Origin: an uncultured Spirochaetales bacterium | GTDB lineage: Bacteria > Spirochaetota > Spirochaetia > Sphaerochaetales > Sphaerochaetaceae | NCBI GenBank assembly: GCA_949292445.1 | Contig: CASEZU010000003.1 | Location: 1-18,674, forward strand | Length of the DNA stretch: 18,674 bases | Direction of reading: 5' to 3' | Shown here: positions 7,651-18,674 of the stretch, piece after piece | Layout: every line of letters starts with the position of its first letter | Numbering within the stretch: position 1 is the first letter of the stretch | The notes under the pieces: model-generated | Told to the model about the DNA's origin: nothing | The model's input: the letters and a program-made list of their open reading frames with translations, nothing else | The model's database searches: none | Program-made: the position numbers and the translations under genes

Positions 7651-10059
7651 TCAATCCAGATACTGTGTCCTGTCATCCACAGGAATGAATGTCAGTATTG
7701 TCCTGCCATCTATTGAGAGAGTCATGTGTTCTCTGTCAAAGTTCACGGTTCTGGCCTTGCAGCGTGCGATGAATGCATCGAATGTCTCTTCTGCGGAAGA
7801 ACCTGCAAAAACAGCATAGGATACCTTCCTGTCGTAGATCCTGAGCTCGGAAGCTGCAATCACATCATCGTACCACTCAGCCTTCCCGCTCATCCAGACA
7901 GCAAGGTATCCGTTCCTCTCCGCGAGGAATATCCACGGCCCATCCTTCCTTACCTCAGAGAAGCGGTTCTCAGGAAGGTAGAGATGGGTAAATCCCACAG
8001 GATGGTTCTCCGGTATGGAATAGATGGCGGCGATCATCCCCTTCTCCGCTGTTATCGCGGGCATCACACCGTTGCCGTTCCAGTATCCGGGGCGGAGCTC
8101 AGCCTCCTCGGAAGTGGTTCCCGGATGATTGACGAACACTGTCGCAGATGCGGAAAGGGCTGCAGACCACATATGCTGCTGATAGCCGTATGCACCGGGC
8201 TGGAAGCACGATGTGCCATGGAAACACTCATTGAGCGACTTCACGAAGTGGTTATCCTCCGCATCCACGCCTTCATCGAAGAATGTGTTGCGCCACCTCG
8301 GCCTCCCGTCATCCGTTCTCGGGGAGAGGACGGCGGTAAGCATGTAGCTGTCCGTTTTCTCGATCGAGACCATGGCGTTTCCTGTAAGGTAGCGCGCCGT
8401 GAGATCGGAGCGCATCCTCTTCCCTATATCCTCCGGGAATCTATAGCCGCTCGATGCCATGAAGGCGATCCAGCCTTCTCCGTACGATGACCAGGCCTCC
8501 TCATCCGCAGCATTCAGCAGCGACGCCACGGGCTCCCTGAACGGGTAGACAACACCGCGGTACACCCTGCCCATAGGGGCTATGAGAGCACCGTCGAACG
8601 TGCTGTCCGCCAGCATCCTCATCATCATGTCCAGAGCCTTGCCGGCCTTCACCGAGAGAGACGGCGCACAGTAGTCATAGACATTCAGCAAGACTGCGAA
8701 CGTGACACACATGTATGTAGAGCTCAGGAATTCCTCGTAGCCGTTCTCAAGGATATCATCGAGCCATTCATCCACGCGCCTCTCTCCATATGCATGGAGC
8801 TCTCGTCCCGTCATTCCCGCACGGTGGAAGTAATCATCTGGATAGAACGATCCGGCATCGCAGGCGGAGAACCAGAACATCAGGGAATGGTTCTCCGACC
8901 AGAAACACATGCCGTCTGTGCCCTTCATCGTCATCCAGTAGCGGAAATCGAGGAGAGCATCGCGCACATCAGCAGAAAGCTCTGCGGGAATACCGTATTC
9001 ATGCATGTACCTGAGAAGGCCGCAGACGATGAAGTCGGCGCAGTCCCCCCTTCGCTTTATGAGGGCGATGTCATTCCTGAGAAGGTCAAGCTCATCGCCT
9101 TTCTCGATACCGAGGCGCTTCCTGGCAAGGAGGGAGAAGACTGAGAATCCGTGATCCCCCCTGTCGAGCATCGTCACGCTGGCAATCCCCCTGAGGATAT
9201 CCTCAAAGTGGCTCTCCCAGGATGAGCGGAGCGGGAAGCGTTCAGGTACGATCCTCTCAGAGAACTCGAAATTGCGCCTGAGGCCTGCCGGCGTGACAAC
9301 TGAGCATCCCTCTATGCCTTCAGGCAGTGAGAATGACTCCAGCCCTGACACATCTGTTCCTGTCCTATCCGCCCTGATCTTGACCGCATAGTCCACAGTC
9401 CTCACATCGGGAACGACACGGACTCCGGATGGAGCCGGGCCCGGAAAAAGAAGAATACCCTTTCCTATCCTGATACCGTCGAGGAATGAGGAGAAGGCAT
9501 CATACTCCTCCGGCTGACATGGTATTGTGGTCGAAATATGCTCAGTGCCGGACACAAACTGGAACGCGAGCATGTTCCGCGTGTCGCGCACGCCGAGATT
9601 ATCGGAAATGAAGAGAAGATCATTCTTCCCGGCTTTCAGATGAAGGCTGCATCTCACGCTCTGGATCGGCTTGTATACAGGATGTGCTGTCTCCGCCACC
9701 AGGCTTCCGTTGAGATAGACACCGGTGGACATATAGGTCCAGAGGATGGCCTCGGCCTCGGTCTCCTCATCTGCGACCACAGTCGACGCCGAGATCATCC
9801 TGACCCTTTTCAGCGTGTGATAGAAATCGGACTGGTCAAGGAAGATGCTGCCGTGTGAATAGAATGGCTTCCATGGAGAATCTCCAGAAAGCGTTATCTC
9901 CGGCATTGAAGCAGAAGCTGGCTTCTTCGTCGATATCTCCTTGCGGAGCCTTGCCTCCAGACGGAGCTGATTCCTGTCGGAAAGCGATGATTCGAAATCC
10001 TCGGTGCTGATTGATGACACATAGCTTGTGATGAAGCCGTCTCGGTTAAGGGAGCGCAT
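7651..10059 (-). CDS. Large uncharacterised protein, probable carbohydrate-active enzyme
   Basis: 802 residues, no signal peptide, last gene of the transporter operon. I cannot assign it to a named family. Visible layout: about 55-170, a beta-rich jelly-roll-like segment (AILWTYMSTGVYLNGSLV, then LKAGKNDLLFISDNLGVRDTRN) like the sugar-binding domains fused to glycosidases; about 215-275, another beta segment; about 280-560, a helix-rich region that resembles an alpha/alpha toroid, with FWSENHSLMFW (386-396), SFYPDDYF (404-411) and FLSSTYM (444-450); about 565-802, beta-rich, with YGYQQHMW (624-631), VFVNHPG (641-647) and RPGYWNGNG (656-664). The toroid plus C-terminal beta domain recalls heparinase II/III-type lyases and toroidal glycosidases, but this is shape only. 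Candidate catalytic residues are Glu389, His391 and those in the SENH and YGYQQH motifs. The start has TTGAGGT just upstream. Context argues for cytoplasmic processing of the imported oligosaccharide. Confidence 0.75.
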   Translation of the reverse strand: MRSLNRDGFITSYVSSISTEDFESSLSDRNQLRLEARLRKEISTKKPASASMPEITLSGDSPWKPFYSHGSIFLDQSDFYHTLKRVRMISASTVVADEETEAEAILWTYMSTGVYLNGSLVAETAHPVYKPIQSVRCSLHLKAGKNDLLFISDNLGVRDTRNMLAFQFVSGTEHISTTIPCQPEEYDAFSSFLDGIRIGKGILLFPGPAPSGVRVVPDVRTVDYAVKIRADRTGTDVSGLESFSLPEGIEGCSVVTPAGLRRNFEFSERIVPERFPLRSSWESHFEDILRGIASVTMLDRGDHGFSVFSLLARKRLGIEKGDELDLLRNDIALIKRRGDCADFIVCGLLRYMHEYGIPAELSADVRDALLDFRYWMTMKGTDGMCFWSENHSLMFWFSACDAGSFYPDDYFHRAGMTGRELHAYGERRVDEWLDDILENGYEEFLSSTYMCVTFAVLLNVYDYCAPSLSVKAGKALDMMMRMLADSTFDGALIAPMGRVYRGVVYPFREPVASLLNAADEEAWSSYGEGWIAFMASSGYRFPEDIGKRMRSDLTARYLTGNAMVSIEKTDSYMLTAVLSPRTDDGRPRWRNTFFDEGVDAEDNHFVKSLNECFHGTSCFQPGAYGYQQHMWSAALSASATVFVNHPGTTSEEAELRPGYWNGNGVMPAITAEKGMIAAIYSIPENHPVGFTHLYLPENRFSEVRKDGPWIFLAERNGYLAVWMSGKAEWYDDVIAASELRIYDRKVSYAVFAGSSAEETFDAFIARCKARTVNFDREHMTLSIDGRTILTFIPVDDRTQYLD

Positions 10060-10076
10060 ACAACCTCAAATAATAT

Positions 10077-10096
10077 GGGGGCCGGAGCCCCCTTTT
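10077..10096. terminator. Strong hairpin between the MalG-type permease and the 802-residue gene
   Basis: GGGGGC at 10077-10082 pairs perfectly with GCCCCC at 10087-10092 over a four-base loop. On the plus strand it is followed by TTTT and would be a good terminator there, although no plus-strand gene precedes it. On the minus strand, which is the operon direction, it is followed by ATATTATTT and would be a partial terminator or an RNA-protecting stem lowering expression of the last gene relative to the transporter. Confidence 0.6.
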
Positions 10097-10115
10097 CTGT
10101 TTTGAATCCTCCTCA

Positions 10116-10982
10116 TCAGCCCTTCACGGCACCGGCTGTTGAGCCGCTCATGAAGTTCTTGTTGAAGATGATGTAGATGATAAGCATAGGCACGACCGCG
10201 ATCGAAGCGCCGGCGAACATTACGTTCCAGGCTGCAGCACCGCCGCCGGTGGCCTTGAGCATGTTGACTCCGACCGTGAGAGGCCTGAGATTGTCCCTCG
10301 CCATCGTGAAGACCAACGGCATGATGTACTCATTCCATCCCTGGCGGAACGAAAGGAGCGCGATGGTTCCCATGACAGGCTTGAGTACAGGAAGAATGAT
10401 CCTGATGAACGTCTGGAAGAACGTGCACCCGTCGATCTTCGCAGCCTCATCGAGCTCCTTCGGAACGGAATCCACGAATCCTCTGGAAAGGAAGATGTAT
10501 GTGGCCTGGCCTGTTCCTGTGGAGATGAGGATGATCGGCAGGAGGCTCTCATTCAGGTGCAGCAGCGTCGCAAGCTCATAGAGCGGTCTGATGGATACAG
10601 ATCCGACGTTAATGAACATGAACGCGATGAAAACGCCGTAGATGAGATTCTTTCCCGGGAAGTGACTGCGGGAGAACACATATCCGGCCATCGTTGAGAT
10701 GAAGAGGGATATGAGCATGACGCAGACGGAAATGAAGACGCTGTTCCATGTATAGGTAGCGAACTTCGCTCCTGTCCATGCCTGCACATAGTTCTCAAAG
10801 TGCCATTCGGACGGGAATATGTTCGATCCTCCGACGAGGAGCTCAACATTGCTCTTGAATGAACCGAGCACGATGTAGACAACGGGGAATACGGTTACAA
10901 CCGCCAGGATGAGCATCAGAAGCCAGATCACAGCCATGACCGCTTTCTGCTTTCCCGACATTACAGCTCTTGATTTCTCCAT
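10116..10982 (-). CDS. ABC sugar transporter permease, MalG type
   Basis: 288 residues, one of the two inner-membrane subunits of a carbohydrate-uptake (CUT1-type) ABC importer. It begins with a helix (about 14-40) ending in FPVVYIVLGSFKS, the classic MalG-type opening, followed by further membrane segments near 80-105, 112-128, 145-165, 200-212 and 258-275. The ATPase-docking EAA loop is ELDEAAKIDGCTFFQTFIRIILP (176-198). It closes with FNKNFMSGSTAGAVKG, typical of MalG-type C-termini. A GGGGGAGAG ribosome site precedes the ATG, and only 11 bases separate it from the MalF-type gene upstream in the operon. Substrate cannot be read from the permease; the neighbours suggest plant oligosaccharides. 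Confidence 0.93.
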   Translation of the reverse strand: MEKSRAVMSGKQKAVMAVIWLLMLILAVVTVFPVVYIVLGSFKSNVELLVGGSNIFPSEWHFENYVQAWTGAKFATYTWNSVFISVCVMLISLFISTMAGYVFSRSHFPGKNLIYGVFIAFMFINVGSVSIRPLYELATLLHLNESLLPIILISTGTGQATYIFLSRGFVDSVPKELDEAAKIDGCTFFQTFIRIILPVLKPVMGTIALLSFRQGWNEYIMPLVFTMARDNLRPLTVGVNMLKATGGGAAAWNVMFAGASIAVVPMLIIYIIFNKNFMSGSTAGAVKG

Positions 10983-10993
10983 ATCTCTCCCCC

Positions 10994-11920
10994 TTACATC
11001 ACATCGTCGAGCTTACGCGCAATGCGCTGGTAAGCGATCGTGACGATACCGACGATGATAGCGGCGACAACGGAAAGGAGCGCACCGTATCCGATCTGAG
11101 GCTGCGTCATATTCGTCAGGCCCGAACCGAAGATCAGGTTGTAGATATAGAGGAACATGACCATCGACCTGTTTCCGGGACCGCCCTGCGTGAGGACCAT
11201 GATAGCCTCATAATCCTTGAACGCACCCGTGATCGCAAGCATGAGTACGACCTTGAGAATCGGGCTGAGCATGGGAAGGGTTATCTTGAAGAATGTCTGC
11301 ACGCCATTGGCGCCATCGATCTTCGCCGCCTCATAGACATCCTCGGAGATGACATTCATTCCGGTGATGAAATAGAGCATGTAGTTACCGAAACCGCCCC
11401 ACACAGCGAGAATGGTGACGGCGCTCATCACATGTTCAGCGCTTGTGAGCCACTGAATCGGGGCATCCATTCCGAGAGCCATCAGCATTCCGTTGAGAAT
11501 ACCGTTCTGGGTAGCGAAGATGAATGTGAAGATCATGCCGGAGATCGATGAGCTGATTACCGTCGGCATGAAGTAGACAGCACGGAAAACCGATGTGCCT
11601 CTGATCTTCTGGTTGAGAAGAACCGCGCAGACAAGCGCAAGCGGGATGATGAAGACGAGCTTGTAGAAAGCATACTCGAATGTATGTCCGACACTCGTCC
11701 AGAATGTTGTATCCGAGAGCATCCTCGTAAAGTTCCTTGTGCCCGTGAACGTGGCATTGAAGCCATTGTAGTCATAGCAGACATAGCGGAACATCCAGAT
11801 GAACGGATATATAGAGCAGACAAGGAGAAGGAACACTACTGGAGCAAGCATGATGATAGCCGCGATCCGATCCCTCCTGTCCTCCTTTTTCACTAGCTTC
11901 TTAGGAGCTTTGCTTTGCAT
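10994..11920 (-). CDS. ABC sugar transporter permease, MalF type
   Basis: 308 residues with a charged cytoplasmic N-terminus, a first membrane helix at about 19-44, and five more hydrophobic segments (near 85-102, 115-136, 165-187, 220-235, 275-297). The EAA docking loop is EAAKIDGANGVQTFFKITLP (197-216), followed by the usual LTQGGPGNRS stretch (243-252) of MalF-type CUT1 permeases. It pairs with the MalG-type subunit to form the channel. AAGGAGG lies six bases before the ATG. In the operon it follows the binding-protein gene after a 70-base gap containing a hairpin. Confidence 0.93.
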   Translation of the reverse strand: MQSKAPKKLVKKEDRRDRIAAIIMLAPVVFLLLVCSIYPFIWMFRYVCYDYNGFNATFTGTRNFTRMLSDTTFWTSVGHTFEYAFYKLVFIIPLALVCAVLLNQKIRGTSVFRAVYFMPTVISSSISGMIFTFIFATQNGILNGMLMALGMDAPIQWLTSAEHVMSAVTILAVWGGFGNYMLYFITGMNVISEDVYEAAKIDGANGVQTFFKITLPMLSPILKVVLMLAITGAFKDYEAIMVLTQGGPGNRSMVMFLYIYNLIFGSGLTNMTQPQIGYGALLSVVAAIIVGIVTIAYQRIARKLDDVM

Positions 11921-11944
11921 CTGTCCTCCTTCTGAAAGGAAAGA

Positions 11945-11967
11945 AGGGGGAGCATGAAGCTCCCCTT
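11945..11967 (-). promoter_or_regulatory. Intercistronic stem-loop between binding-protein and permease genes
   Basis: GGGGAGC at 11947-11953 pairs perfectly with GCTCCCC at 11959-11965 around a five-base loop, extendable by two pairs to 11945/11967. In the operon direction it is followed by a pyrimidine-rich CTTCTTTCCTTTC stretch. Stem-loops at this spot are a known way to let binding protein be made in excess over permeases by partial termination or by blocking 3' decay of the upstream message; that role here is inference. Confidence 0.65.
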
Positions 11968-11990
11968 CATGATTCAGTTATTACCAAAGA

Positions 11991-13361
11991 CTATTCTGTC
12001 AGGTACTCAGGTGTTCCCTGATCCGGGTGAAGCGGATCGTAATCCTTGATAACAAGCCTTGTGGCACTGCCGGAAGCGACATCGGCGTCGAGTGCCTCGT
12101 TGTAGCGGGTGTTGAGATCTGCAATGGCTGCATCAACATCAACATAGCCCATTACTGCATTCCAGAAGACTGTGCGGTAGTCATCGCCGGAAAGGTTGAT
12201 TGCTGGCGGCTTCGGATAGACTGTCTCATACGGCTTGAGAGCGAAGTCTGCGAGGCGGCCTGTCTTCGAGCTGTCGATGACGGAAGCCATGTAATCAGTT
12301 GACGGGAGGCAGTATCCGGCCTCGAGGTATCCCTTGAGGAAGTCCTCGGACTGGAAGAACTCGATTACCTTCCATGCCTCTTCAGGATGATCTGTCGAGG
12401 AGATGATTCCCCAGCCCTTCGAAGGTGTTGTCTCGAGAGCGCCAGTGACCTCTCCTGTGAGGGTCGGAAGCTCTGCAACTCCCCACTCAAATCCCTGGAC
12501 AGGAATCTGCTCTGTGAATACGGCAGCCTCCTGGGAAGCATTTGACCAGAGTGCGAACATGCCGACTGAGAAGAGAGCGCGCATGTTGTCTACGCCCTGC
12601 TGGTCAGGATATGCGATGTTCTCTGTGAAGAATCTCCTTCCGAGCTCGATGATCGGCTTGTAGCCTGAGAAGTCGAAGCGGCCGTTCACATAGTCATAGT
12701 AGTAGATTCCGGACATCTCTGCGGACATCTCAAGAAGCCTCTCGAACGGGGAAGCATTCGTGAATCCGATTCCGTAGAACCTGCTGTTTCCCTGCTCTGT
12801 GATGTCCTTTGCCATGTCGATGTAGCCCTCGAGCGTCTTCGGGATCTCTGTGTATCCGCACTGCTCGATGAGGTCCTTGTTGTAGATGACACGGACACCT
12901 GATCTCATTCCGGTCGGGATCCAGTAGATGTTGCCATTCTTGGAGTTCGTTCCCTCGTAGATCTGGTTGTACGGATCATTTACCTTCTGGTACTCAGGGG
13001 ACTCGGCGATGAAATCATTGAGAGGCATCGCGATTCCGGTATCTGCAAGCATGTTGATAGGAATGGCGTTGATACCAGCGACATCAGGAGCTGTGCCGCC
13101 GCTGAATGCCATCTGGAGCATGTTGCGGAAGTTGTCGGAAATGATCGTGAGGTTGATCTGGATGTTGTCGGTGTTGGTTGCGTTGTACTCAGCCACCTTC
13201 GACTCTACATATTCCATATCATGTCTATCTTCAGACCATACTTCGATGACGACCTTTCCGTCGTCAGCAGCGGTCTCGCTGGAGCCGCCTGCGAATACAG
13301 GTCCAAGGAAAAGTGACAGGATGATTCCTGCAAGGAGAAGCGTCTTAGCTGCTCTTTTCAT
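11991..13361 (-). CDS. ABC transporter extracellular sugar-binding protein (periplasmic)
   Basis: 456 residues. The N-terminus MKRAAKTLLLAGIILSLFLGPVFAGGSSE is a signal peptide with a likely cut after VFA (residue 24). There is no lipobox cysteine, so the protein should be free in the periplasm rather than a lipoprotein; the GGSSE mature start is a common spirochaete style. The body matches family 1 solute-binding proteins: VIEVWSEDRHDMEYVESKVAEYNATN at the start, FSGGTAPDVAGIN (about 91-103), a WIPTGMRSGVRVIYNKDLIEQCGY segment, and TPSKGWGIISSTDHPEEAWKVIEFF late in the chain. It captures an oligosaccharide and delivers it to the two permeases encoded downstream. First gene of the operon, with AAGGAGG before the ATG, opposite the YesMN regulator genes. 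Confidence 0.93.
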   Translation of the reverse strand: MKRAAKTLLLAGIILSLFLGPVFAGGSSETAADDGKVVIEVWSEDRHDMEYVESKVAEYNATNTDNIQINLTIISDNFRNMLQMAFSGGTAPDVAGINAIPINMLADTGIAMPLNDFIAESPEYQKVNDPYNQIYEGTNSKNGNIYWIPTGMRSGVRVIYNKDLIEQCGYTEIPKTLEGYIDMAKDITEQGNSRFYGIGFTNASPFERLLEMSAEMSGIYYYDYVNGRFDFSGYKPIIELGRRFFTENIAYPDQQGVDNMRALFSVGMFALWSNASQEAAVFTEQIPVQGFEWGVAELPTLTGEVTGALETTPSKGWGIISSTDHPEEAWKVIEFFQSEDFLKGYLEAGYCLPSTDYMASVIDSSKTGRLADFALKPYETVYPKPPAINLSGDDYRTVFWNAVMGYVDVDAAIADLNTRYNEALDADVASGSATRLVIKDYDPLHPDQGTPEYLTE

Positions 13362-13380
13362 TGTTTCCTCCTTATTTCGG

Positions 13381-13400
13381 AAAACCGTAATCCCGGTTTT
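13381..13400. promoter_or_regulatory. Inverted repeat in the binding-protein leader
   Basis: AAAACCG at 13381-13387 and CGGTTTT at 13394-13400 form a perfect 7-6-7 inverted repeat 19 bases before the binding-protein start. If the promoter proposed at 13407-13435 is right, it covers about +1 to +20 of that transcript, so it could be a repressor site or a short 5' hairpin. No regulator for it is visible in the window. Confidence 0.5.
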
Positions 13401-13427
13401 AAGACCATGTTAAGGGGAGAATATGAA
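13399..13427 (+). promoter_or_regulatory. Possible promoter for the two-component genes
   Basis: TTAAGA at 13399-13404 and TATGAA at 13422-13427, each 4 of 6 to consensus, are 17 bases apart and point towards the response-regulator gene. It overlaps the proposed opposite promoter of the transporter operon. Pattern match only. Confidence 0.3.
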
Positions 13428-13435
13428 TCCCTAAA
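13407..13435 (-). promoter_or_regulatory. Possible activator-dependent promoter of the transporter operon
   Basis: Reading the minus strand: a poor -35 TTTAGG (13435-13430), 17 bases, then TAACAT (13412-13407) as -10. The weak -35 overlaps the promoter-side member of the 21-bp direct repeat, the arrangement expected for a promoter that needs an AraC-type activator. Inference from pattern and position. Confidence 0.35.
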
Positions 13436-13461
13436 GGACATTTTCCTGTAACTTCAGGACA
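13431..13461. promoter_or_regulatory. 21-bp-period direct repeat, candidate response-regulator operator
   Basis: CTAAAGGACA (13431-13440) and CTTCAGGACA (13452-13461) agree at 8 of 10 positions and start 21 bases apart, two helical turns. On the operon strand they read TGTCCT-n-n-AG. AraC-type DNA-binding domains typically bind such same-face direct repeats just upstream of or overlapping a -35, and an AraC-type response regulator is encoded 39 bases away. Confidence 0.5.
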
Positions 13462-13499
13462 CATTCAAGCGAAAAGTTAAGGCAGGAGAAGCAAAGGAG

Positions 13500-15061
13500 A
13501 TGGACCTGGGATATAATGCCAGCATGGATGCACCATATCTTACAGCGGTACTGGCAGACGATGAACCGGCGATCACGGAGGGACTCTCATCGCTTCCTGT
13601 CTGGGAAGAACTGGGTATCAAAGTGGCCGCCACAGCATCATCGGGGCCGGAAGCGCTTGAGAAAATAACCTCACTCAGGCCTGATTTCGCGGTCATGGAC
13701 ATCATGATGCCGGGAATGACCGGACTCGATGTCCTGGAAAAGCTCCAGGAGTCCGGGGACACCGATATAATAATACTCAGCGGCTACGGGCGCTTCGATT
13801 ACGCCAGAACCGCTCTGAAGTTCCAGGCCAAGGCATATCTCCTGAAACCGGTTGACGTGGATGAGCTGAGGGAAACGCTCGCTTCCCTGAAGAAGAAAAG
13901 GCTCTCCGGCCCTGAGAAGGAGAACGTGCGCATCAGCCGCACTACACTGAACGATCTCGCAGACGGGAAGCTGCTGGATGCGAGGAGCGCCGTCTCGCTC
14001 CTGACAGCGGGCCAGGGCGGGCTACCCGACTCGGCCACTTTCGCCATGATCTTCTCCTTCCAGTCCCCTTCCCCGGAAGGAATCATCAGGACAGTGGAGG
14101 ACGCGACAGCGGGAATGAGGAGGATTGTCTGGAGCAAGGATCAGAAGACAATACGCGCGATCTTCGGCATATCGGAGAAAATGCCGTTTGCCATCGCGGA
14201 GGACTGCCTGAAGGCAATCGGAGAGAAAAACCAGGAAATACCGAGGATAGCCATCGGCAGCGTCGTTGACAGGCTGGAGAACATCGCATACTCATTCAGC
14301 AGGGCTGTGCTGGCGCTCTCCTACCAGCTTTACGACAGCAGCGGCAGGATATTCACGGCGGACATGATCGCCACAGCCCCCCCGCAGTACAAACCCGCGG
14401 ACAGGGATGCAGAACCCCTCGAGGAATGCATACTTTCCAATGACACTGAAGGCATCAGGTCATTCTGCATCTCATTCATAAAAGCGCTGCTGGGAAGCAC
14501 GCTGCCTCCTCCGAACTACGTCTATTCAGTGACGAACTGGCTCATCAGGGAGATAGGAAAGCGGCTCTCATCACTGATCGGGGATGCCGCGCTTCTTCCT
14601 GAAGCTCCGGATATAACGAAATACAGGTCGATCCCCGCCATTGAGGAGGGGCTGTCGGTCCTCTTCGGGAGAATAGCCTCATACATTGCTGCTGTATACG
14701 GGGAGAAAGAAGCGAGGAGACGCCTTAAAGGAGATGCGGAGGATGACCAGATCATAAGGCGGATGGAGGAGTATATCGACAGCCATGCCGAGGAGCAGAT
14801 CAGGCTCGAGGATATAGCGGATACGGTCAATCTGAGCCCGTCATATGCCGCCATCTACTTCCGCAAGAAGACAGGAACGACAGTGCGGGAGTACATGCTC
14901 GGGAGAAAGATGGAGGAAGCCAGGAAGAAGCTCCTTGAGAAGGATGCCTCCGTGACAGACATCGCATACAGGCTCGGCTATCATGACTACAGGTCATTCT
15001 CCAGGGCTTTCAAGAACATCACAGGCATGACGCCGTCGGAATTCCAGGACTCGCACGCCCT

Positions 15062-15065
<4 letters not shown>
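13500..15065 (+). CDS. Response regulator with AraC-type DNA-binding domain (YesN-like)
   Basis: 521 residues. Receiver domain at about 13-130: acidic pocket Asp20-Asp21, phospho-acceptor Asp67 in FAVMDIMMPGMTG, Ser94 in ILSGYG and Lys116 in LLKPVD. A long linker domain (about 140-410) follows, then two helix-turn-helix motifs of the AraC family (about 418-518), with the diagnostic DIAYRLGYHDYRSFSRAFKNITGMTPSEF. This YesN layout is typical of regulators beside CUT1 sugar transporters. It probably activates the divergent transporter operon. The start is uncertain: the AGGAG before ATG 13500 touches the codon directly, which is too close, and Met9 at 13524 would give a more usual receiver start but has no ribosome site. 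The gene overlaps the kinase by 4 bases (ATGA), indicating coupled translation. Confidence 0.92.

Positions 15066-18674
<3,609 letters not shown>

Noticed and set aside
7726..8490. 254-codon plus-strand open frame antisense to the 802-residue gene
   Set aside because: No recognisable protein features; the opposite strand carries a coherent long gene with domain-like motifs. Long antisense frames are common at this base composition.
10970..11551. 193-codon plus-strand open frame across the two permease genes
   Set aside because: Composition is highly charged and unlike a real protein, and it lies entirely opposite two certain permease genes.

Overview
The window looks like a chromosomal stretch from a host- or plant-matter-associated spirochaete, most likely in or near the Sphaerochaeta/Treponema group. 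The best clue is the sugar-binding protein at 11991-13361: its signal peptide ends in VFA followed by GGSSE, with no lipobox cysteine. That is the usual look of spirochaete ABC binding proteins and fits a soluble periplasmic protein of a two-membrane cell. The assignment is inference from style, not from a marker gene. Gene density is high, no gap exceeds 140 bases, and I see no rRNA, tRNA, CRISPR array, transposase or integrase.

Left part (1-6260, plus strand): the end of a purine nucleoside permease/phosphorylase-like (NUP family) gene with a good intrinsic terminator; pyruvate kinase; then, after a second hairpin, a two-gene pair made of a GH28-type polygalacturonase-like protein and a GH31 alpha-xylosidase very close to E. 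coli YicI. Neither glycosidase has a signal peptide.

Middle (6280-7620): a stand-alone class II Fic protein AMPylase with a C-terminal winged helix, bracketed by two directly repeated ~55-bp elements (51 of 55 bases identical, 1275 bp apart). Each element is an intrinsic terminator with overlapping inverted repeats and two copies of a TTAATTAA-type palindrome. This is the most unusual structure in the window.

Right part (7651-18674): a sugar-uptake locus. On the minus strand lies an operon reading binding protein, MalF-type permease, MalG-type permease, and an 802-residue uncharacterised protein that looks carbohydrate-active. Hairpins sit in two of its gene junctions and the operon has no ATPase gene. 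Divergent from it, on the plus strand, is a YesN/YesM-type two-component system (AraC-type response regulator, then sensor kinase, overlapping by 4 bases). The 138-bp divergent region holds a 21-bp-period direct repeat that is a good candidate operator. Converging on the kinase is the 3' part of a large GH2 beta-galactosidase running off the window end.

Working model (inference): the YesMN pair senses a plant oligosaccharide or its transport and turns on the transporter. Imported oligomers are then cut in the cytoplasm by the 802-residue protein, beta-galactosidase, alpha-xylosidase and the GH28 protein, and the sugars feed glycolysis. The mix of alpha-xylosidase, beta-galactosidase and a GH28-like fold suggests xyloglucan- or pectin-side-chain material, but the substrate cannot be fixed from sequence alone.
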